Shown one piece after another: positions 35,578 through 48,400 of a stretch of DNA of 64,000 nucleotides. The translations under genes were made by a program, and so were the position numbers. Position 1 is the first letter of the stretch. Every line of letters begins with the position of its first letter. Source of the stretch: Gymnopilus junonius (taxonomy: Eukaryota > Basidiomycota > Agaricomycetes > Agaricales > Galerinaceae). The notes beneath the pieces are model-generated. The model saw only the letters and a list, made by a program, of their open reading frames with translations. It searched no databases and was not told where the DNA came from. The stretch covers positions 62,001-126,000 of the forward strand of contig JADNYJ010000102.1 in NCBI GenBank assembly GCA_015501075.1. Direction: 5' to 3'.

Positions 35578-38365
35578 CTATGATGTCTTCTTTTTGGCCA
35601 ACCAGATGTCCAAGGCCTTGGTGTCCTTGAGTTCAGAACCAGGTAACCAGCGGTCTTCTTCAGGCCCATATCTGGTCCAATGAATGAGATACTGGTATCC
35701 TCTCCCACGACGATGCTCGTCGATGATGTCCTGAATGAAATACTCTGTCTCGCCATCTTCTGTGATAAATGGTAGCATCTTCTCGAACTCACGATTAGGG
35801 AAAAGGGTAGAGTTATTTTCCACATAAGGAGTGATGACAGATGTATGAAAAGTGGGGAAGATGTTCGGGGAATTAGGAAGGTCCAATGTTACAGTTGAGT
35901 GTTCTTCATCCATGTCGGTAATTGTGTAAGGACCATCAAAATGAGGCATAAACTTGGCAATGTGCTTTTCTCCAGTAGCCTTGTAGTCATTCCAACGAGG
36001 AATGGTCAAAAGGCAAACATGGTTTCCTATGGCAAAGGGAAAAATCAATGAACGAGATTTATTAGCCTGAGCAGATTGTGAAATTTTAGCGTGAAGGAGA
36101 TTATCTTGGGCCTCCATTGTAATCACTTCCAAGTCCTTGATAATCTTCCACGCTCATGCAGCCTCTGGAGTCTTGACAACAGGTCCAGCAGGCACCAGCG
36201 GTGGGATGACATGGGTGCAGTGGCCCATATGAAGCTGGAATGGAGAAAACCCCATAGACTTGTTAATAGTATTCATAATATTAAAGCATACCAGGGGCAA
36301 GGCCTTGACCCAGCCCCTTTGATTGCATTCGACATGATAGCGCAGCATCTGGTTAACAGTCTTGTTTGTATGTTCGCTTGAACCATCCATTTCTGGGTGG
36401 TAGCTAGTAGACATCTTAATCTTAGTACCCATCAGTGTATGCAAGGCTTTCCAAAAACGTGAGATGAAAAGCTTATCGCAGTCTGAAATGATCTCCAAAG
36501 GTAAACCATTTTCACAATACCAGTTGTTGAAAAAGATGTGTGCGAGGTCATCCGCCGTCATATCGACTTGCAAGGCAAAACACGTATGTCCGAACCTAAA
36601 CAGTCAGTAAAAGTCACAATCTCGTCATAACCCTCATCCAAAGGCAGAGGTCCAATGAAGTCAATGGCAACAGAGTCGCAACGTTGGTCAGGAATGGGCA
36701 GGGGATGCAAAGGCCCAATAGGTTTTGAGGTGGTGGATTTGTTCCACTGACAATCTGCACAGCCAGGGACATATGATGCCTCGAGGTCTCGGTGCATATT
36801 AGGCCAGTAGTACGATGACTGGAGCGAGCCATATGTCTTGTCAAATCCAAAATGTCTGAGGACATTGTGTGCCAGTCAAAACAGAGTCTCGCAAACATTG
36901 CGACCCGGGGAATAACCAACCTATCATTCAAATACCATAGTCCATTTATCCATTTGATTCCGGGCATGCCACTTTGTGCCTTAGCCAAGGCTCCCTGAAC
37001 CCATTCATCCTCAGCATAGCCAGACTTGACTGATCTAGTAGAGCCTTGTCAGTAGTGACAGAAAAGACAGCACACACCTCATTCCTCATGGGAGGAACAT
37101 CATCCATTGGCAATGTAGACAGGGAATAGGCAACATCAAAGGAGGGAGAGTCACCAACAGCATAAATGGCACAGACTGCATCATCCTCATCATCTGAGGT
37201 ACAGAAATCATAAGCTTGTCACGTGGAGAGCTCAGCACCAGTGCGCACAGAAGACCAATCAGCAGGGAGATGAGAAAGGGCATCTGTGACTGTGTTGTCT
37301 TCACCTTTGAGGTAAACAATCTTGGCATCGTACTGTGACATAAATTCCGTCCAGCATGCCTGCCTGCAGACAGGTCGTGCTGGACATCAAAATTTTCCAA
37401 TGTTTTGTGGTCAGTGTAGATAATGAAAGGAACACCAAGGAGGTCAACCCTCCATTTGGCGAGCACCCTGATAATTGCCAGCATTTCCTTTTCATGTACA
37501 GGGTAATTCAACTCTGCACCTTTAAAGGTTTTCGATTCAAATGCAACCGGCCTCGCTGACTCCCAAGTTTTGCCGAAAGAGAGTACAGCCCCACTTCCTT
37601 TGTTGCTGGCATCTGTCGTGACATAGATTTTGTACTCAGGAAGTAAGGATAAGTCAATCGTAGTCAAACAGTCATGTCCAACCACCAGAGATTTGATACC
37701 ATCAAATGCTGATTGGTGCGCGTCAGTCCAGGCAGGGAAAACATGGTCGGCATCCTTTGTGATCAAGTCAGAGAGAGCTCAGTGTGGTCAGACAACCTGG
37801 GAAGGAAGGCAGAGAGGTAATGGACAAGGCCAATGAATGAACGGACCTGAGTTGAACTCTCAGGGCATGGCCATGCCAAGATAGCCTTAACCTTATCGGT
37901 ATCTGCTTCAATGCCATTTGCAGATATCTTGTGCCCCAAGAAATTAATTTCAGTCTGGAATAACCTCATTTTATTTTCATTGATGTATAGCCGTGCAGCA
38001 CACAAGGCAGCGAAGATGGCACAGACATCCTTTTCGTGTTGAACAGGATCATCAGACCAAATGACAATGTCATCAAGGTAGATGTGGCAAGTCTTGCCAA
38101 TCAGAAGACAAAGGGCAGCAGTAACATGCCGCTGATGGATTGCAGGAGCATTGCGGAGCCCCATTGGCATAACAAGCCACTCGTACAGACCAAAGGGAGT
38201 ATTCACAGCCATAAGATGAATGTCGTTGGGATGCATCTGAGTTTGAAAAAAGGAGTTAGTCATATCAATTGTAGACCAGATTTTTCCTTTGGCACAGTCA
38301 TTAAGAACATTGTCCACGCAAGGGAGAGGGTGATTGTCAATAACAGTGTTCACATTAAGTTGTCA
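35578..38365 (-). pseudogene. Element 1 pol: RT, RNase H, integrase, chromodomain (broken)
   Basis: After the TGA at 38363-38365 the frame continues as reverse transcriptase: IWSTIDMTNSFFQTQMHP, LYEWLVMPMGLRNAPA, HIYLDDIVIW (YLDD catalytic site), INFLGHKISANGIE. RNase H follows a frame change near 37770 (VTTDASNKGSGAVLSFGKTW, YTDHKTLENFDVQ). The integrase zinc region (MHRDLEASYVPGCADCQWNK) and core with DDE residues (AIDFIGPLP; IISDCDKLFISRFW; MDGSSEHTNKTVNQML) follow in shifting frames between 36990 and 36154. A chromodomain (YFIQDIIDEH, then YQYLIHWTRYGPEEDRWLP) closes the protein at KKKTS. At least three frameshifts and one stop break it. The interruption near 37770 looks like a two-base gain in a CT run. 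Confidence 0.85.
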
Positions 38366-40717
38366 GTAGTCATTCACCCAGCGTGGAAGCACCTTGGGGT
38401 CTGCCTTAGGAATAATGAAACATGGAGAAGCATATGAGGAAGAGGATAAACAGATGCGGCCTGCATCCAGATGTTGTCCAATTAGGGTCTGGAAAGCCTC
38501 CCTATATTTCCGAGGACAAGCATAGGTTCTGTTTGTGATGCCAGCCTCAGCGTCCTTTAATTTGATATGAGCAACGTAGTCCATTGGTAACCAATCTATG
38601 TGCGGGATAGGTTCAAATATCTCTTTAAAGTCACGCTTGACCTTATCACTATGTTTTCGCAACTTTTCAATAGCGGAAAGTCTTTCAACAGCGCATCGGA
38701 TAGGTACAATGACATCCACAGGCCTAACTTCTTCAAAAGTCAATTTTCCATCCTCAATTCTTTTCTTTCTGATGGCAATAATCTCAGAGAGGACAGTTTT
38801 TTTAACAGCCTTAGAATATTTGATCTGATCAACAGATTTCATTCTGGGAGGAGGTGGTGGTACAATAACAGGTGGGTTTAACAAGTCATAGCCAGTAGTT
38901 TTATCAATGCAAGTATGAGAATCAGCATCTATGACGAGTTTATTATGTGACAAGAAGGGCAGTCTGAGAATAATAGGCATGCAGAGCCCAGGAGCGATAA
39001 GAGCACATACGGTTTTCGAACTCCAAGCATTGTCCAAAGTTGTAATGGAGAATTTAACATATTGCAAAAGAGACATCTTTTCAGTCTTGTCTTTGGAAAT
39101 AGTGACATTTACCAGTTCGGGTTTCTTTAAAGCAAAACGTTCAAGTTGCAGTTCATCAGCGGTTTCAGGATTCATCAAAACAAGGTGGGCGCCACAGTCA
39201 AGAAGTGAAGCAAATGTTAAAGCGAAATCTAGGTGCCGAGCCAGCACCTTAAACTTTAGCAACAGATGTCTAATGTGGAACGGTGAACTCACATCATCCT
39301 CAGACTCACTCCCATTGCCCAAGGCAGCACTGGGCATAACGGCGGTGACAACATCATCATTGTCGCTTTCGGAAAAGTGAGCGGCATCGGGAACAACAGT
39401 GGCAATGGGTCTGGGTCTAGAAGTTGAGGAGCCATTCTGAATCTTGGGAGCATTCCCAGCAGCGTTGCGAGTGGCAGTGACCTTCTTGTACCCCTCGCCA
39501 TCAGGGAAACTATTCGGACAAGTTTTGCTGCTGTGGTCTTGATCAAACCGTCGACATTTGAAACAGCCATTGTTCACAGCAAGCAAGGTATGTTCGCCAT
39601 CCTCAAGCTTAGGGCATTTCTTTATGGTGTTGGAAGAAGATGATGCGGTGGTATTGGCAGTGTTTCCAGTGCGAGAGTTACCAGAAAGAGCAGGGCATTT
39701 CGAATTCCATGCAGTCTCCTCAGCGAGAACCTCATGGGTGCGCTTTTGATCATCCTTGAGCTTCTCATCAGCCTCTTTAACAGCCAGCACCCAGTCTTTG
39801 AGGACAATGATCTTGTTAATCTTCTCACGGAAACAGTAATTGAGCAGTGATGGCTCAAGAGCAGCTTCAAGTTGGTTATGCAAAGCGGATTCAGAGAGGT
39901 GGGATGTGGTACCGCGAAGGACGATGTTAAGGGCACATAGTTCTTGGCACCAGTCCCAGAACTTGTCGTTCTGCTTCATCTTCATACCGAGGAGCTGGGT
40001 ACAGACAGTCTCTTCCCAGTTCAGTGGAAGATAGTTTGAGCAAACTTCGGCCATGAAATCCTCGTAGGTCAGCTTCAAAAGGCAGTCACATTCACAAGCG
40101 ATCCAGTCACGGACATGCACGCATTTAAATCCTCCGAGAATCTTCTTGACCTTATCAGTGTCATCAATTTCCTTCACAATGAAGTACTCATGATGAGCAT
40201 CGGCCAAGTCGACAAGGACCTTAGGTGTGATATCACCAGTGGTGAGGATCAGACAATGTTTAGTGACAGGGTGTTCAATGGAGGCAATGGTGGAAGCCAT
40301 TGTGGAGTGTGTGTATGCAGTGGGAGAGTGGGTATATGCACTCAATTTCTTCGAAATGGGCACATCGGAATCTGAATCAGAGTCGGAGCTGGAGGAGGCA
40401 GGCTTTATGACAATGGTGTTTGAAGTTGCATTTGAGGGTACAGGTGTGGTCAACGCTGGGGGACCAGGAAGGGAAATTCCCAGTGAAGCGGTGCTTTCAG
40501 AGGCAGCAGGGTCCACCGAAGGACTCGGTGGGCATGATTCAAAGTAATCCAATGGTACATCCGACAGTGGAGAGGACAAGGTGGAAAGGACAGGAGAAAC
40601 AGGAGGTGAAGGTTCAGAAACTCCAACATCAACGTCGAGAGCAAGAGCAGATGCCACGATGGGCAAAAGGTGGTGACAGCAGTTGACAGATGAACTGACA
40701 AAAGATGGTTCAGTCAT
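38363..40717 (-). pseudogene. Element 1 gag, protease and start of RT
   Basis: The likely start MTEPSFVSSSVNCCHHLL is at 40717. Serine-rich N-terminal sequence leads to the gag core (YEDFMAEVCSNYLPLNWEET, MKMKQNDKFWDWCQELCALN). A zinc knuckle follows in CFKCRRFDQDHSSKTC, and an aspartic protease region has DCGAHLVLMN (DCG in place of DSG/DTG). The frame then enters the RT linker and palm (VIVPIRCAVERLSAIEKLRK, TYACPRKYREAFQTLIGQHL). It stops at WVNDY followed by TGA then QLN; relatives normally have an Arg there, so CGA to TGA is the simplest cause. This open frame of more than 780 codons is otherwise unbroken. Confidence 0.85.
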
Positions 40718-40873
40718 TATGAAGTGGTGTGAGTGGAGATAGTACCCAAAACTTGGCTGAGAACAGCCCCTTTTTGTGATGGGTCCTAAGCAGGGAGCAG
40801 CGCGGCGAGCAGTGCCTTGAGAAGAACTCAAGGTGAGCAGTAAATTCACTTCTGGTGAATATTCAAAAAAAAG

Positions 40874-41086
40874 TGGAAGCCCAATGTACCAATATTGGAC
40901 AACACTAGATCACACAGTAAGGAATATGACCAGGATGTGATTGTAAATGAGAGATAGTAGGGATACAAGAGGAGGTAAAGAGGGATCCAAAGAAAGAGGG
41001 GAAAACCCCTGAGGATCTTTATATATGAGTATGCACATGTTAGTAAATAAGAGTCCACAATGCATAATCATGTGGTCAGGATTACA
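40874..41086 (-). repeat. 5' LTR of element 1
   Basis: 213 bp with TG...CA ends. It carries the TpG or TpA state at each of the three sites where the LTRs differ and so looks the more decayed copy. TTGGG follows at 41087-41091. Confidence 0.92.
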
Positions 41087-41091
41087 TTGGG
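41087..41091. repeat. Target site duplication of element 1 (right)
   Basis: TTGGG, identical to 35195-35199. Confidence 0.9.
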
Positions 41092-41659
41092 CTGGAGTTC
41101 CTCCAGGGCTTTATTTCACAATTTTTGGATATCACAGCATGGATTGCCCATGATGTGTGTATTGTAATTTTATTATTATTCTTGTTTCCTTTCCATTACA
41201 TAAGGTGACTTATTATTTACTATCAGGACAAAGTCACCCTTGATAGGCTCATTACTGTCAATTTAATCAACAATTCTAGATCCATGCTTGGCAAAGCACT
41301 GGGTCTGCCATCAGAGCCCATTGATTTCTATCTCGCAGTCTGTGCCCTCTCCTATGCATCCTCTTCTACTCAGCCCCAGCTCCAACCTTAGCCACAAGCT
41401 AGTAGTGCTTCCATGCATCACTATAACCTGACCCTCGCCAACCTCGCCAGGGGCAAACAACAACTGCTCTCACTAATGGAACAAAAACAACATGACTTCA
41501 CCCCATTCAAGTCACTTCTTGGTGACACAAAGATGATTGACATCTTGCTCGAGCCCAATTTTTATGCAAGATCTGGTTGGCCCTCTGTGCTTGACACACC
41601 ACCCCATCCTCATCCTTATCCTCATTCTTGTCCTCATCCTGCTGCTTACAACAATGGTG

Positions 41660-41664
41660 GTAAG
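41660..41664. repeat. Target site duplication of element 2 (left)
   Basis: GTAAG directly before the TGTTAC start of the LTR; the same five bases follow the other LTR at 62773-62777. Confidence 0.9.
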
Positions 41665-42121
41665 TGTTACAACTCTCTTTTCTGTTATCTTATCGCACGC
41701 CCCTCATTTTCTTTTCTTTATCATTTATCGAATGATTTACTATTTATAGTTTCTTCATGATCATCTTCACTCGTGAGATGATCATTCTCTTTCTTACTTG
41801 TATGAGGACAATCTTTCTTTCCTGATCATCATCCCTTCTGCAGTACTCTATGATGATCATCCCCTTCCGATTCCCCTTGTTTCATCGTCATTTCATTATA
41901 TTATTATCACACACAAATAAGTATATAAACAGTAGCTAGACTACGATGTACTTTAGCTTGTTCTGAGAATATACTCTCTTGTAACATTCAGAGCGAACTT
42001 GAACTACTAAGGCATTCTTCTGTCGAAGACAATACCTTAGCAGACTTCAATGAATGAACTCTATGACCACTATGCTAGTCCTTATCTTATCAGATTAGGA
42101 TCTATCGTCAAAGTCGTAACA
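41665..42121 (+). repeat. 5' LTR of element 2
   Basis: 457 bp. A TATA-like agtatataaac lies near 41921-41931, a plausible promoter for the element. Compared with the 3' LTR I count 12 substitutions, all CpG versus TpG or CpA, plus two small indels. Confidence 0.9.
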
Positions 42122-42181
42122 AAAGAACAAGCTCCCACCTCATCCAACACTTCTGCCTAGCAAGCATTATCTGCCGACACT

Positions 42182-43179
42182 ATGGCTCGAAGAAGAGGAC
42201 GATTCGCCACTAGTTTTAGTGACAAAGAATTCTCTGACCCGAACACTGACCGAACCTCTGATGCAGGCATGTCCGACGAATACGAAACACCACCAGAAGG
42301 AGAAGAACCTCCTCTAACCCGATCAACTCTCTTTGGATCTACTGTCCAAGAACCTGGCATACTAAGACATGACTTTGAATCTTTGCTAGATACCCTACTT
42401 AGATCCCAACCTGTCTTTTACCCAATGAATGAACCCGAAATGCCTGAAGGAACTTCTGACACTGCCCCTGCTGCCCCCACCTCCTCCAATGGAAAAGGAA
42501 TAGGGATCATTCCTACACCCTTCTCCGGAGACCGCTCCAAGGTCAAAACTTTCATCCAAGACTTGGGTGACTATTTCGAATTAAATGGCGACATTTACAA
42601 CACTGACGCCAAGAAAATCATTTTCACCCTTGGACTTCTCAAAGGAGGAGAAGCGGAAGCCTGGAAGAAGGCTTGGAGAGAAGACCACACCGAAGAGGTC
42701 AAAAACACTGCAGGCGTACCCACCGGAGCTATCACCAAAAACTATGGTTCAACCTTAGACTTCGAAAAGGCCTTTAACGAAGCCTTTAAACCAACTGAGA
42801 TGAAGGACCAAGCATTCTTCAAACTCCGAAACCTGAAGCAGGGAAAAGCTTCAGCCGCCGAACTGAACACCAAGTTCAATGAACTTGTCAAGACTGCCAA
42901 GATTCCCACTACTGGGAATGAGAGCATCTTAATCAATTATTACATGAATGCCTTAAACAATTGGCTTCAAGAGAAGATTATGGGACTCGACATACTTCCT
43001 ACCATGCTCGCCGCCTGGCAGAGGAAGGCAGTCAAATATGACACCCATTGAATGAACTTAGCGCGCCTCCTGGGCAAGACCAATACCCAGGTGCCAAATG
43101 ACTGAAAGACTTGGTGGGCTAATTTAGCCAGAGGAACCCCCACCCGCACTACCATGCCCCAGCCATAGCTGTTATAATC
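42182..43179 (+). pseudogene. Element 2 gag, 5' part (capsid-like region)
   Basis: The start MARRRGRFATSFSDKEFSDP is at 42182. A conserved gypsy gag core follows: IIPTPFSGDRSKVKTFIQDL, YFELNGDIYN, KKIIFTLGLLKGGEAEAWKK, LDFEKAFNEAFKPTEMKDQA, KLRNLKQGKASAAELNTKFN, NYYMNALNNWLQEKIMGLD. The frame meets TGA at 43049-43051, continues MNLARLLGKTNTQVPND, meets TGA at 43103-43105, continues KTWWANLARGTPTRT, and meets TAG at 43166-43168 just before the nested transposon. The gag resumes at about 56764. Confidence 0.85.
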
Positions 43180-43510
43180 ATGAATGAATCCTGGGTAACT
43201 TGCCAACCTACCTGATGCATCCATCCGGGCAACTACCCAGGCCTATGGCTGTGCATTGCCTGGGTTATGTAAACAATGCCTGCCAGTGCAGGGATTTAAT
43301 GCCCAGGCATTGTTTGGGCTGTAGCTCATCGTCGGGGGTGCTGTTCAGGGCGCGGATAAATCTGATGGGTTCCCCCAATTTTTCTGTACCCATTTCAGGT
43401 GTTTGCGTGCCCTAGGGAGGGCGGGATGGGGTGGATGGCAGGGTATGGGTTTGGATGTAGCTCGGGACAGCATCAAATCCGTGATGTCATAGATTTGATG
43501 TCCGTTCCGT
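43180..43510 (+). repeat. Left terminal inverted repeat of the KDZ element
   Basis: Matches the complement of 56433-56763 almost throughout, from CCTGGGTAACTTGCC inward through CAACTACCCAGGCC, the GGCATTGTTTGGGC segment and TTTGATGTCC. Many mismatches are CG versus TG or CA. Confidence 0.88.
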
Positions 43511-43798
43511 TGCTGGTTCCAGCTTGCTATTTTTAATTCCTGGGATCTCCCAGCTGAATTTGGGTGCCAGGCACCTCAGACCAATTATCCCGCATCCGAA
43601 AATGGATTGCCTGGCTCAAAACGGGTGGCTGGAAATAGGCGGCAGCAATTTTCGTTCCCTGGTACCCTTTACTTCTTACTTTTCCTACATATTTGTAATC
43701 AATAAGCTCATGTAAGTCGAATATAGCCAATTTCACCTCCGGAAGAACACTGAAAGGGATGCATGCAAATGCAGGCAGCTGGACAATGCTGGAAACCA

Positions 43799-43877
43799 GT
43801 GTGGGTGTAAGCATTATTAATAGATTTCCAATCAAATTCTGGCTTTTTGCCTTCCCTTCCTTTCAATTTGCCTGCCC
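43799..43877 (+). repeat. Subterminal repeat of the KDZ element, copy 1
   Basis: A degenerate block, GGTGTAAG...TTATTAATAGA...TCAA...TGGCTTTTTGCC...TTTCAATTTGCCTGCCC. It recurs at 44004-44092 in the same direction and at 56083-56167 reversed at the other end. Confidence 0.55.
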
Positions 43878-44003
43878 GTTAAAATGTAAGCAGATATTCA
43901 TAATCTAGACATCAATACAAACCTCCTGATACCAAATATGTTAGGAATGGAGCAAAGGAAAGGATCCATAGCAATGAAAGCATTTGGATAGCACTCCGGT
44001 GCA

Positions 44004-44092
44004 GCATGGGTGTGAGTGTTATACATAGAATTCTTTCAAAGAGTAGCTTTTCACCCTCCAGGCTGCTCAATTCGTCTGTCCCTCCATTTTTA
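44004..44092 (+). repeat. Subterminal repeat of the KDZ element, copy 2
   Basis: Reads GGGTGTGAGTGTTATACATAG...TTTCAA...TAGCTTTTCACCCTCC...CTCAATTCGTCTGTCCC, diverged from copy 1. Confidence 0.5.
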
Positions 44093-45439
44093 AGTGCACA
44101 TACAGAATCTAGAGGTAAATACAAATACATTGATACCAAATTTGTGTAGTATAGAGTACTGGTCAGCATTATAAAAGCTTGGACAATTTGCCATTGGACT
44201 GCTGAAGTTACTTTGCCCACAGCATTGGGCATGTTTCCATTGTATTCTTATGATTTAGAGGTTGCGAATAAAAAAATGACTATTTGCTACTTAAGGTGAC
44301 CATTTTACATAGCATTATATTACACTAGGCTAAGAGCGGCAGGCTAATACAGGACTAAAGGACTGCTAGGCATTGAAAGGAGAAAAAGGAGTGGCGCGGT
44401 ACAAACATCTGCTCAACAGGGAGATGCGAGGACCCAGAGCATGGCAAATGAGAGAGGTGGAAAGGCCGTCGTCATCATCAGAAAGACGAGGCACGCACCT
44501 CCAGCTAACTGTTGCGGGAGGAGATGGGGCCGCCAGCAACAGTACCAATCAGCCTCCAGCTCATCTTACGAATGAGGGAGGCAGCAGTGGGTGGTGGGGG
44601 CGGCATCTTGATTTTGTATACAAAGGGTGAGGAGCAAGTCGGGAATGCCTCCAGCTCAGTTGGGTGAGCAGTGGAGGGTGGAAGAGGGGGGAAAACTACC
44701 CCCGTCCTGCTCTTGCATGTGAGGGGTGGCTAAGTGGAGGCGGCGTAAACAGGCCTCCTGCTCACTCTCACTGGTGAGGAGGATGAGACATGCATCAAGT
44801 TGTACTGGTCATCAGAGGTAAAGGAGAGGCTATGGGAGGGAGTGGTGGTGGTGGTGGAAAGACGAGGTCAACAATGTTGAAGGTATTGTTGATCGCTTCA
44901 GAGTTTGCAGCAGGGGGGGTTCCCAGGCTTGATAAAAATAGATATTTGTGTTCATCTTGTGCTGGTTCCATTTACCAATTGTGCCCCTTCAGTAATGACT
45001 ACATGAATGTTTTCTAGACATCGCTACAAACAGTCGATGTAATTTTTATGGGACGAATGTAGGAGGAAAGGAGGGAAAATTAACGGAAGATAGGTGACTG
45101 CTTAACTGCATCTCCAGCACGTTCCCATCTATATCCAAAATTAGATTTCTTTCTTTCATGAGCCCTCCCCCTCGATAATGTCTGTCCACTGTTAAATAAA
45201 CTAGATAGACATATTCTCCTCGCATTCCTGAATCTAGTGATGTAAAATTCGCAGCAGGAACATAGCGGGAAGGTGTCCGAAAAGTACAATCTTTCCAATG
45301 TCATGCCTTATTTAGGAATAAGTGGGACTTAGCAAATATTTTGCGCCCTTGGTGCGCATACCCTCCACGAACTCACTTGAATTTGAATGAATATACAGCC
45401 CATAGCCTCGAATGTAGTATGATATTTACAATACAATGA

Positions 45440-48400
45440 TCAGTCTTCCTCCTCCTCTAAAATGTTATCATCCCAATCATTGTCCAGACCTCCTTCCAGC
45501 TGCTCATCGGCATCATCATCATCGTCATCGTCATTGTCATCATTATCGTCACCGGTATCCTTCTGAGAGGCTGGCGTGGTGTGCGAATCATTGCTTGCTT
45601 CCTTCTCAGAGTCTTCCAATGGGGCCTTCCAAAGTTTGTGAAAGTGAGCAGCAAGTTGTGATTGGAGGCTCGACTGTCTGAGAGTGAAGGCCTGGACACC
45701 TTCCGCCATACTCTTCTCCAAACCAGTCCACGTACACTGTCGATCCTGCCACCAATGTGACTTCCACTCCAGAAAAGCAAGGACCCGACGCATCTCCTCC
45801 TTAAGGAGCATGACCTCCTCTGTAGCCCTGGCAGCTCTAGCTTGACTCTTAGCCCACTCAACCCTTAATATATCGTCTTTGTCTTCCTCGCTATCATTCG
45901 AAGGGATAGTCAACCAAATCCATGAAAGTGTCCTCCTTGTTTCACCAGTGCCATCACGCCGTGTCCGCACTTCATTGAACAGCTTGAACTCTTGGTTATC
46001 TCCAGTGTTGGGTGCTGTGGAAGGCCCAGCCACATGATTGTCCTCCAATGTTCCAGGACGGCCTGCTTTTGGATGAAGGTGGTTGGGGTCTTGATACCCT
46101 CGAATGTCACTGTCATTGAGAGGGCGAAATGTCTCCTCCCATTTACCTGGCCCTGCCAACTCCAACTTTGCAGCACGAGATGCTCGATAGCAATCTGCTG
46201 CATTCCGAGCCTTCAGATGAACGCGGCCGATGACAGATCTTGAGCGCATTCCATCTTGTTGACCACGGAGGTTCTTGTTTTTGAAATGGATCATGCACCT
46301 TTTGACTTGGAGGATTCAGTGGAGCTTTTGTAATGAGTCCATGCATTGGGCACCTCGGAGCTGCTCTTCGATTTCTGGGAGGCCCACCAGGCAGACCTGT
46401 GAATGAATGAGGGCTGGTATGCGGGAAGGTAGCCATAGCACAGCATCTTCTGGTTTGTTTGAAGAACTACCCTCCGGTGTGTCTTGCGGCTTGTCTGACC
46501 CCTTCTCCCCTTTTTGTGATGTGGCTGAAGAGTGCGAGAGGTTGGTTTCATATTGAAGAAGCCCAGGTATGTATATAGGAAGAAGCTTCTCCCAAGCTCG
46601 CAACCAAACATGCAAGCTATTATGCTCCTCTGTAATGCTTTGTTCATCCCCAAGGGTTGTACTGATTTTCGATGCGATGGTCACATTTAAACGCTTGAGA
46701 CAACATCTAGTAAAGGGTAAGCACAGCTTAGAACATAAAGCGCGATATTTAAGCCTTACTGTGCCTCCTCCAAGTCCAGCCCCATTTGAATAAAGCCAGC
46801 CGCCAATGTCTCGTGCAAAGATACACCACCTTCCGCAATTCTACGCTCTTCTTCTTCTGCAAGCTCTTTCTTGATTTGAGCTTTGGACATGTCTACTCAA
46901 ATGTGAGCTAGAATCCAATAAAGACATTTCAAAGGGAAAAGAAACTTACAAGCATCATCCAAATGATAGGGATTCACTGCCTTCTTTGGAAAACTATCAG
47001 CCTCCCAATCCTGACACATCGTCTCCCACTTCTGTACAAGATCAGGATCCAAAGATGCCGTTAATCCACAATGTCCTTCTTGCTGTAAGTTGTGCTGAGC
47101 TACTGCCGCTTTGTACCACTGCAGCAATGTAGAGCCTAAACCAATGTACTTCAGCCAATTCCAAAACCCGAAATGATCGTCAAGAACGTCTTGACGAGAT
47201 CCTGGACCCTGGGTTTTGGTAGAGTTTGAAAGTGCATTGTGAGGAGCCCAAACTCGTTCTGGGCATTCACAGTCAGAAAAGCCAATGCCTTTGATAAGAT
47301 TGAGAGAGTACACTTGGTGGTCTTTCTGCTCGTGCATGGGCTCATGAAGTTTTGGAATAGCGGGGACCAGAGTTGTATTGGGTCGAGGTTTAATAGAATC
47401 GGGCCAGTGGTTGTCGATACGTGAGAAAAGATTGGTGAACCATTGACAAGCGATGTCATAGCTGATGAGAACAAGAAGGATGAGGACATATTGAAGAACA
47501 GAACCGAAGATATAGTCCATATTTGTGTAACTATCAAGGTGGTTAGGATCACGCTTGAAACATACAGGTGAAGCACATACTGCTCGCCTTTCTGCAAGTT
47601 TCCAACCCCCGATGGAAATATCATCTCCGAATGACCACAAACCACAGCACGACACCTGTGTATCTAAGGCCCACTGAAAATTTGGAATTTGCTTTCGCCA
47701 GTGCCTGAAAGCCGACACAAGTGCTTATCTGTGAAAAAACAAATAGCTGTCAATTAACAAGCTCAAATTGAACAAATGCAAGACTTACATCTTCATCACT
47801 AGCTCTGCTCAAAACATAGGATTCTAGGCTTGACGTGGCACCAGGTATGCCCAACCAACTCCAAGGCCCGGATCTTGTGAGTAATTGGATACAAGTTGGT
47901 TCTTCAAGCGAAAGTTTGCGTCCATACACATAATCATCATGAAAAGAAATCTACAGATGTTTAGAGGGAAGTGGGGTCACGAAAGAGTGGCAGGACTTAC
48001 TTGAGCTTTTCGGGCACGTTCACCCAATCTTCCGGCAGGTTGATGCCTGGATGGGGGCAAGACGGACATCATATAGCAAGCTCTCCAGTTTTCATGCCAT
48101 TGACGCCGGTGGGATCGTTGGCTCTGCCAGCCCACTTCAGCATCTTGAGGTGGCACCATTGAAGTATCATTCAGAAAAGCAGCTTGTAGTGTGATTTCGG
48201 GACACCCATTCCGGTGTTGGTTGTCAACTTCTCGAGTGCCCGGTAGAAGTCATAAGTGGAAGCCTTTGTTGTTAAGGTGAATTTGTGGAGGTGTTCGAGT
48301 AATTGGAATGAAGCGCAGGTCTTGATTTTGATATGTGAAGCTGGGTAAAGCTGGCAGCGAAGGAGTTGGATATTGGGAGGTAGAGCACGTGGACATCCAC

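Larger units (their letters stand above)
35200..41086 (-). mobile_element. Ty3/gypsy chromovirus, element 1, 5887 bp, full length
   Basis: The two LTRs are 213 bp each, run TG...CA and are flanked by a perfect 5-bp target duplication TTGGG (35195-35199 and 41087-41091). The coding direction is leftward, so the 5' LTR is the right one. Order inside: gag with a CCHC knuckle, protease, reverse transcriptase (YLDD), RNase H, integrase with an HHCC zinc site and DDE residues, chromodomain. That order is diagnostic for chromoviruses, whose chromodomain steers integration toward marked chromatin. A polypurine tract abuts the 3' LTR. The pol frame is broken by a TGA and several indels, so it is not autonomous now. 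No clear tRNA primer site was recognised next to the 5' LTR. Confidence 0.93.
41087..41664 (+). pseudogene. Interrupted gene, fragment 2 (between the two retrotransposons)
   Basis: A plus-strand coding-like stretch reads LEFLQGFISQFLDITAWIAH. A probable intron follows (gtgtgt...tatcag, about 41166-41229), then KVTLDRLITVNLINN, SMLGKALGLPSEPIDFYLAV and, after one TAG, MHHYNLTLANLARGKQQLL and TKMIDILLEPNFYARSGWP. A His/Pro-rich tandem stretch (PHPHPYPHSCPHP) lies just before element 2. The frame leads into GGTGGTAAG, whose last five bases are the element 2 target duplication, and is taken up again at 62778. No family is recognised. It could be a host gene or cargo of an older transposon. Confidence 0.5.
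43511..45439. other. Non-coding subterminal region of the KDZ element
   Basis: No gene is supported. The first 100 bases keep weak inverted similarity to the other end (CTATTTTTAAT, AGCTGAATTT, AGGCAC). Degenerate subterminal repeats lie at 43799-43877 and 44004-44092. The rest is purine-rich and includes GGTGG-type runs near 44590 and 44840. The open frames there resemble nothing known. Confidence 0.45.

Noticed and set aside
41580..41650. Tandem CCTCAT repeats as a minisatellite of interest
   Set aside because: They encode a His/Pro-rich tract in the interrupted gene and are best explained as coding low complexity.
44373..45017. Possible genes in the left subterminal part of the KDZ element
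   Set aside because: Purine-rich low-complexity frames without recognisable content; more likely non-coding.
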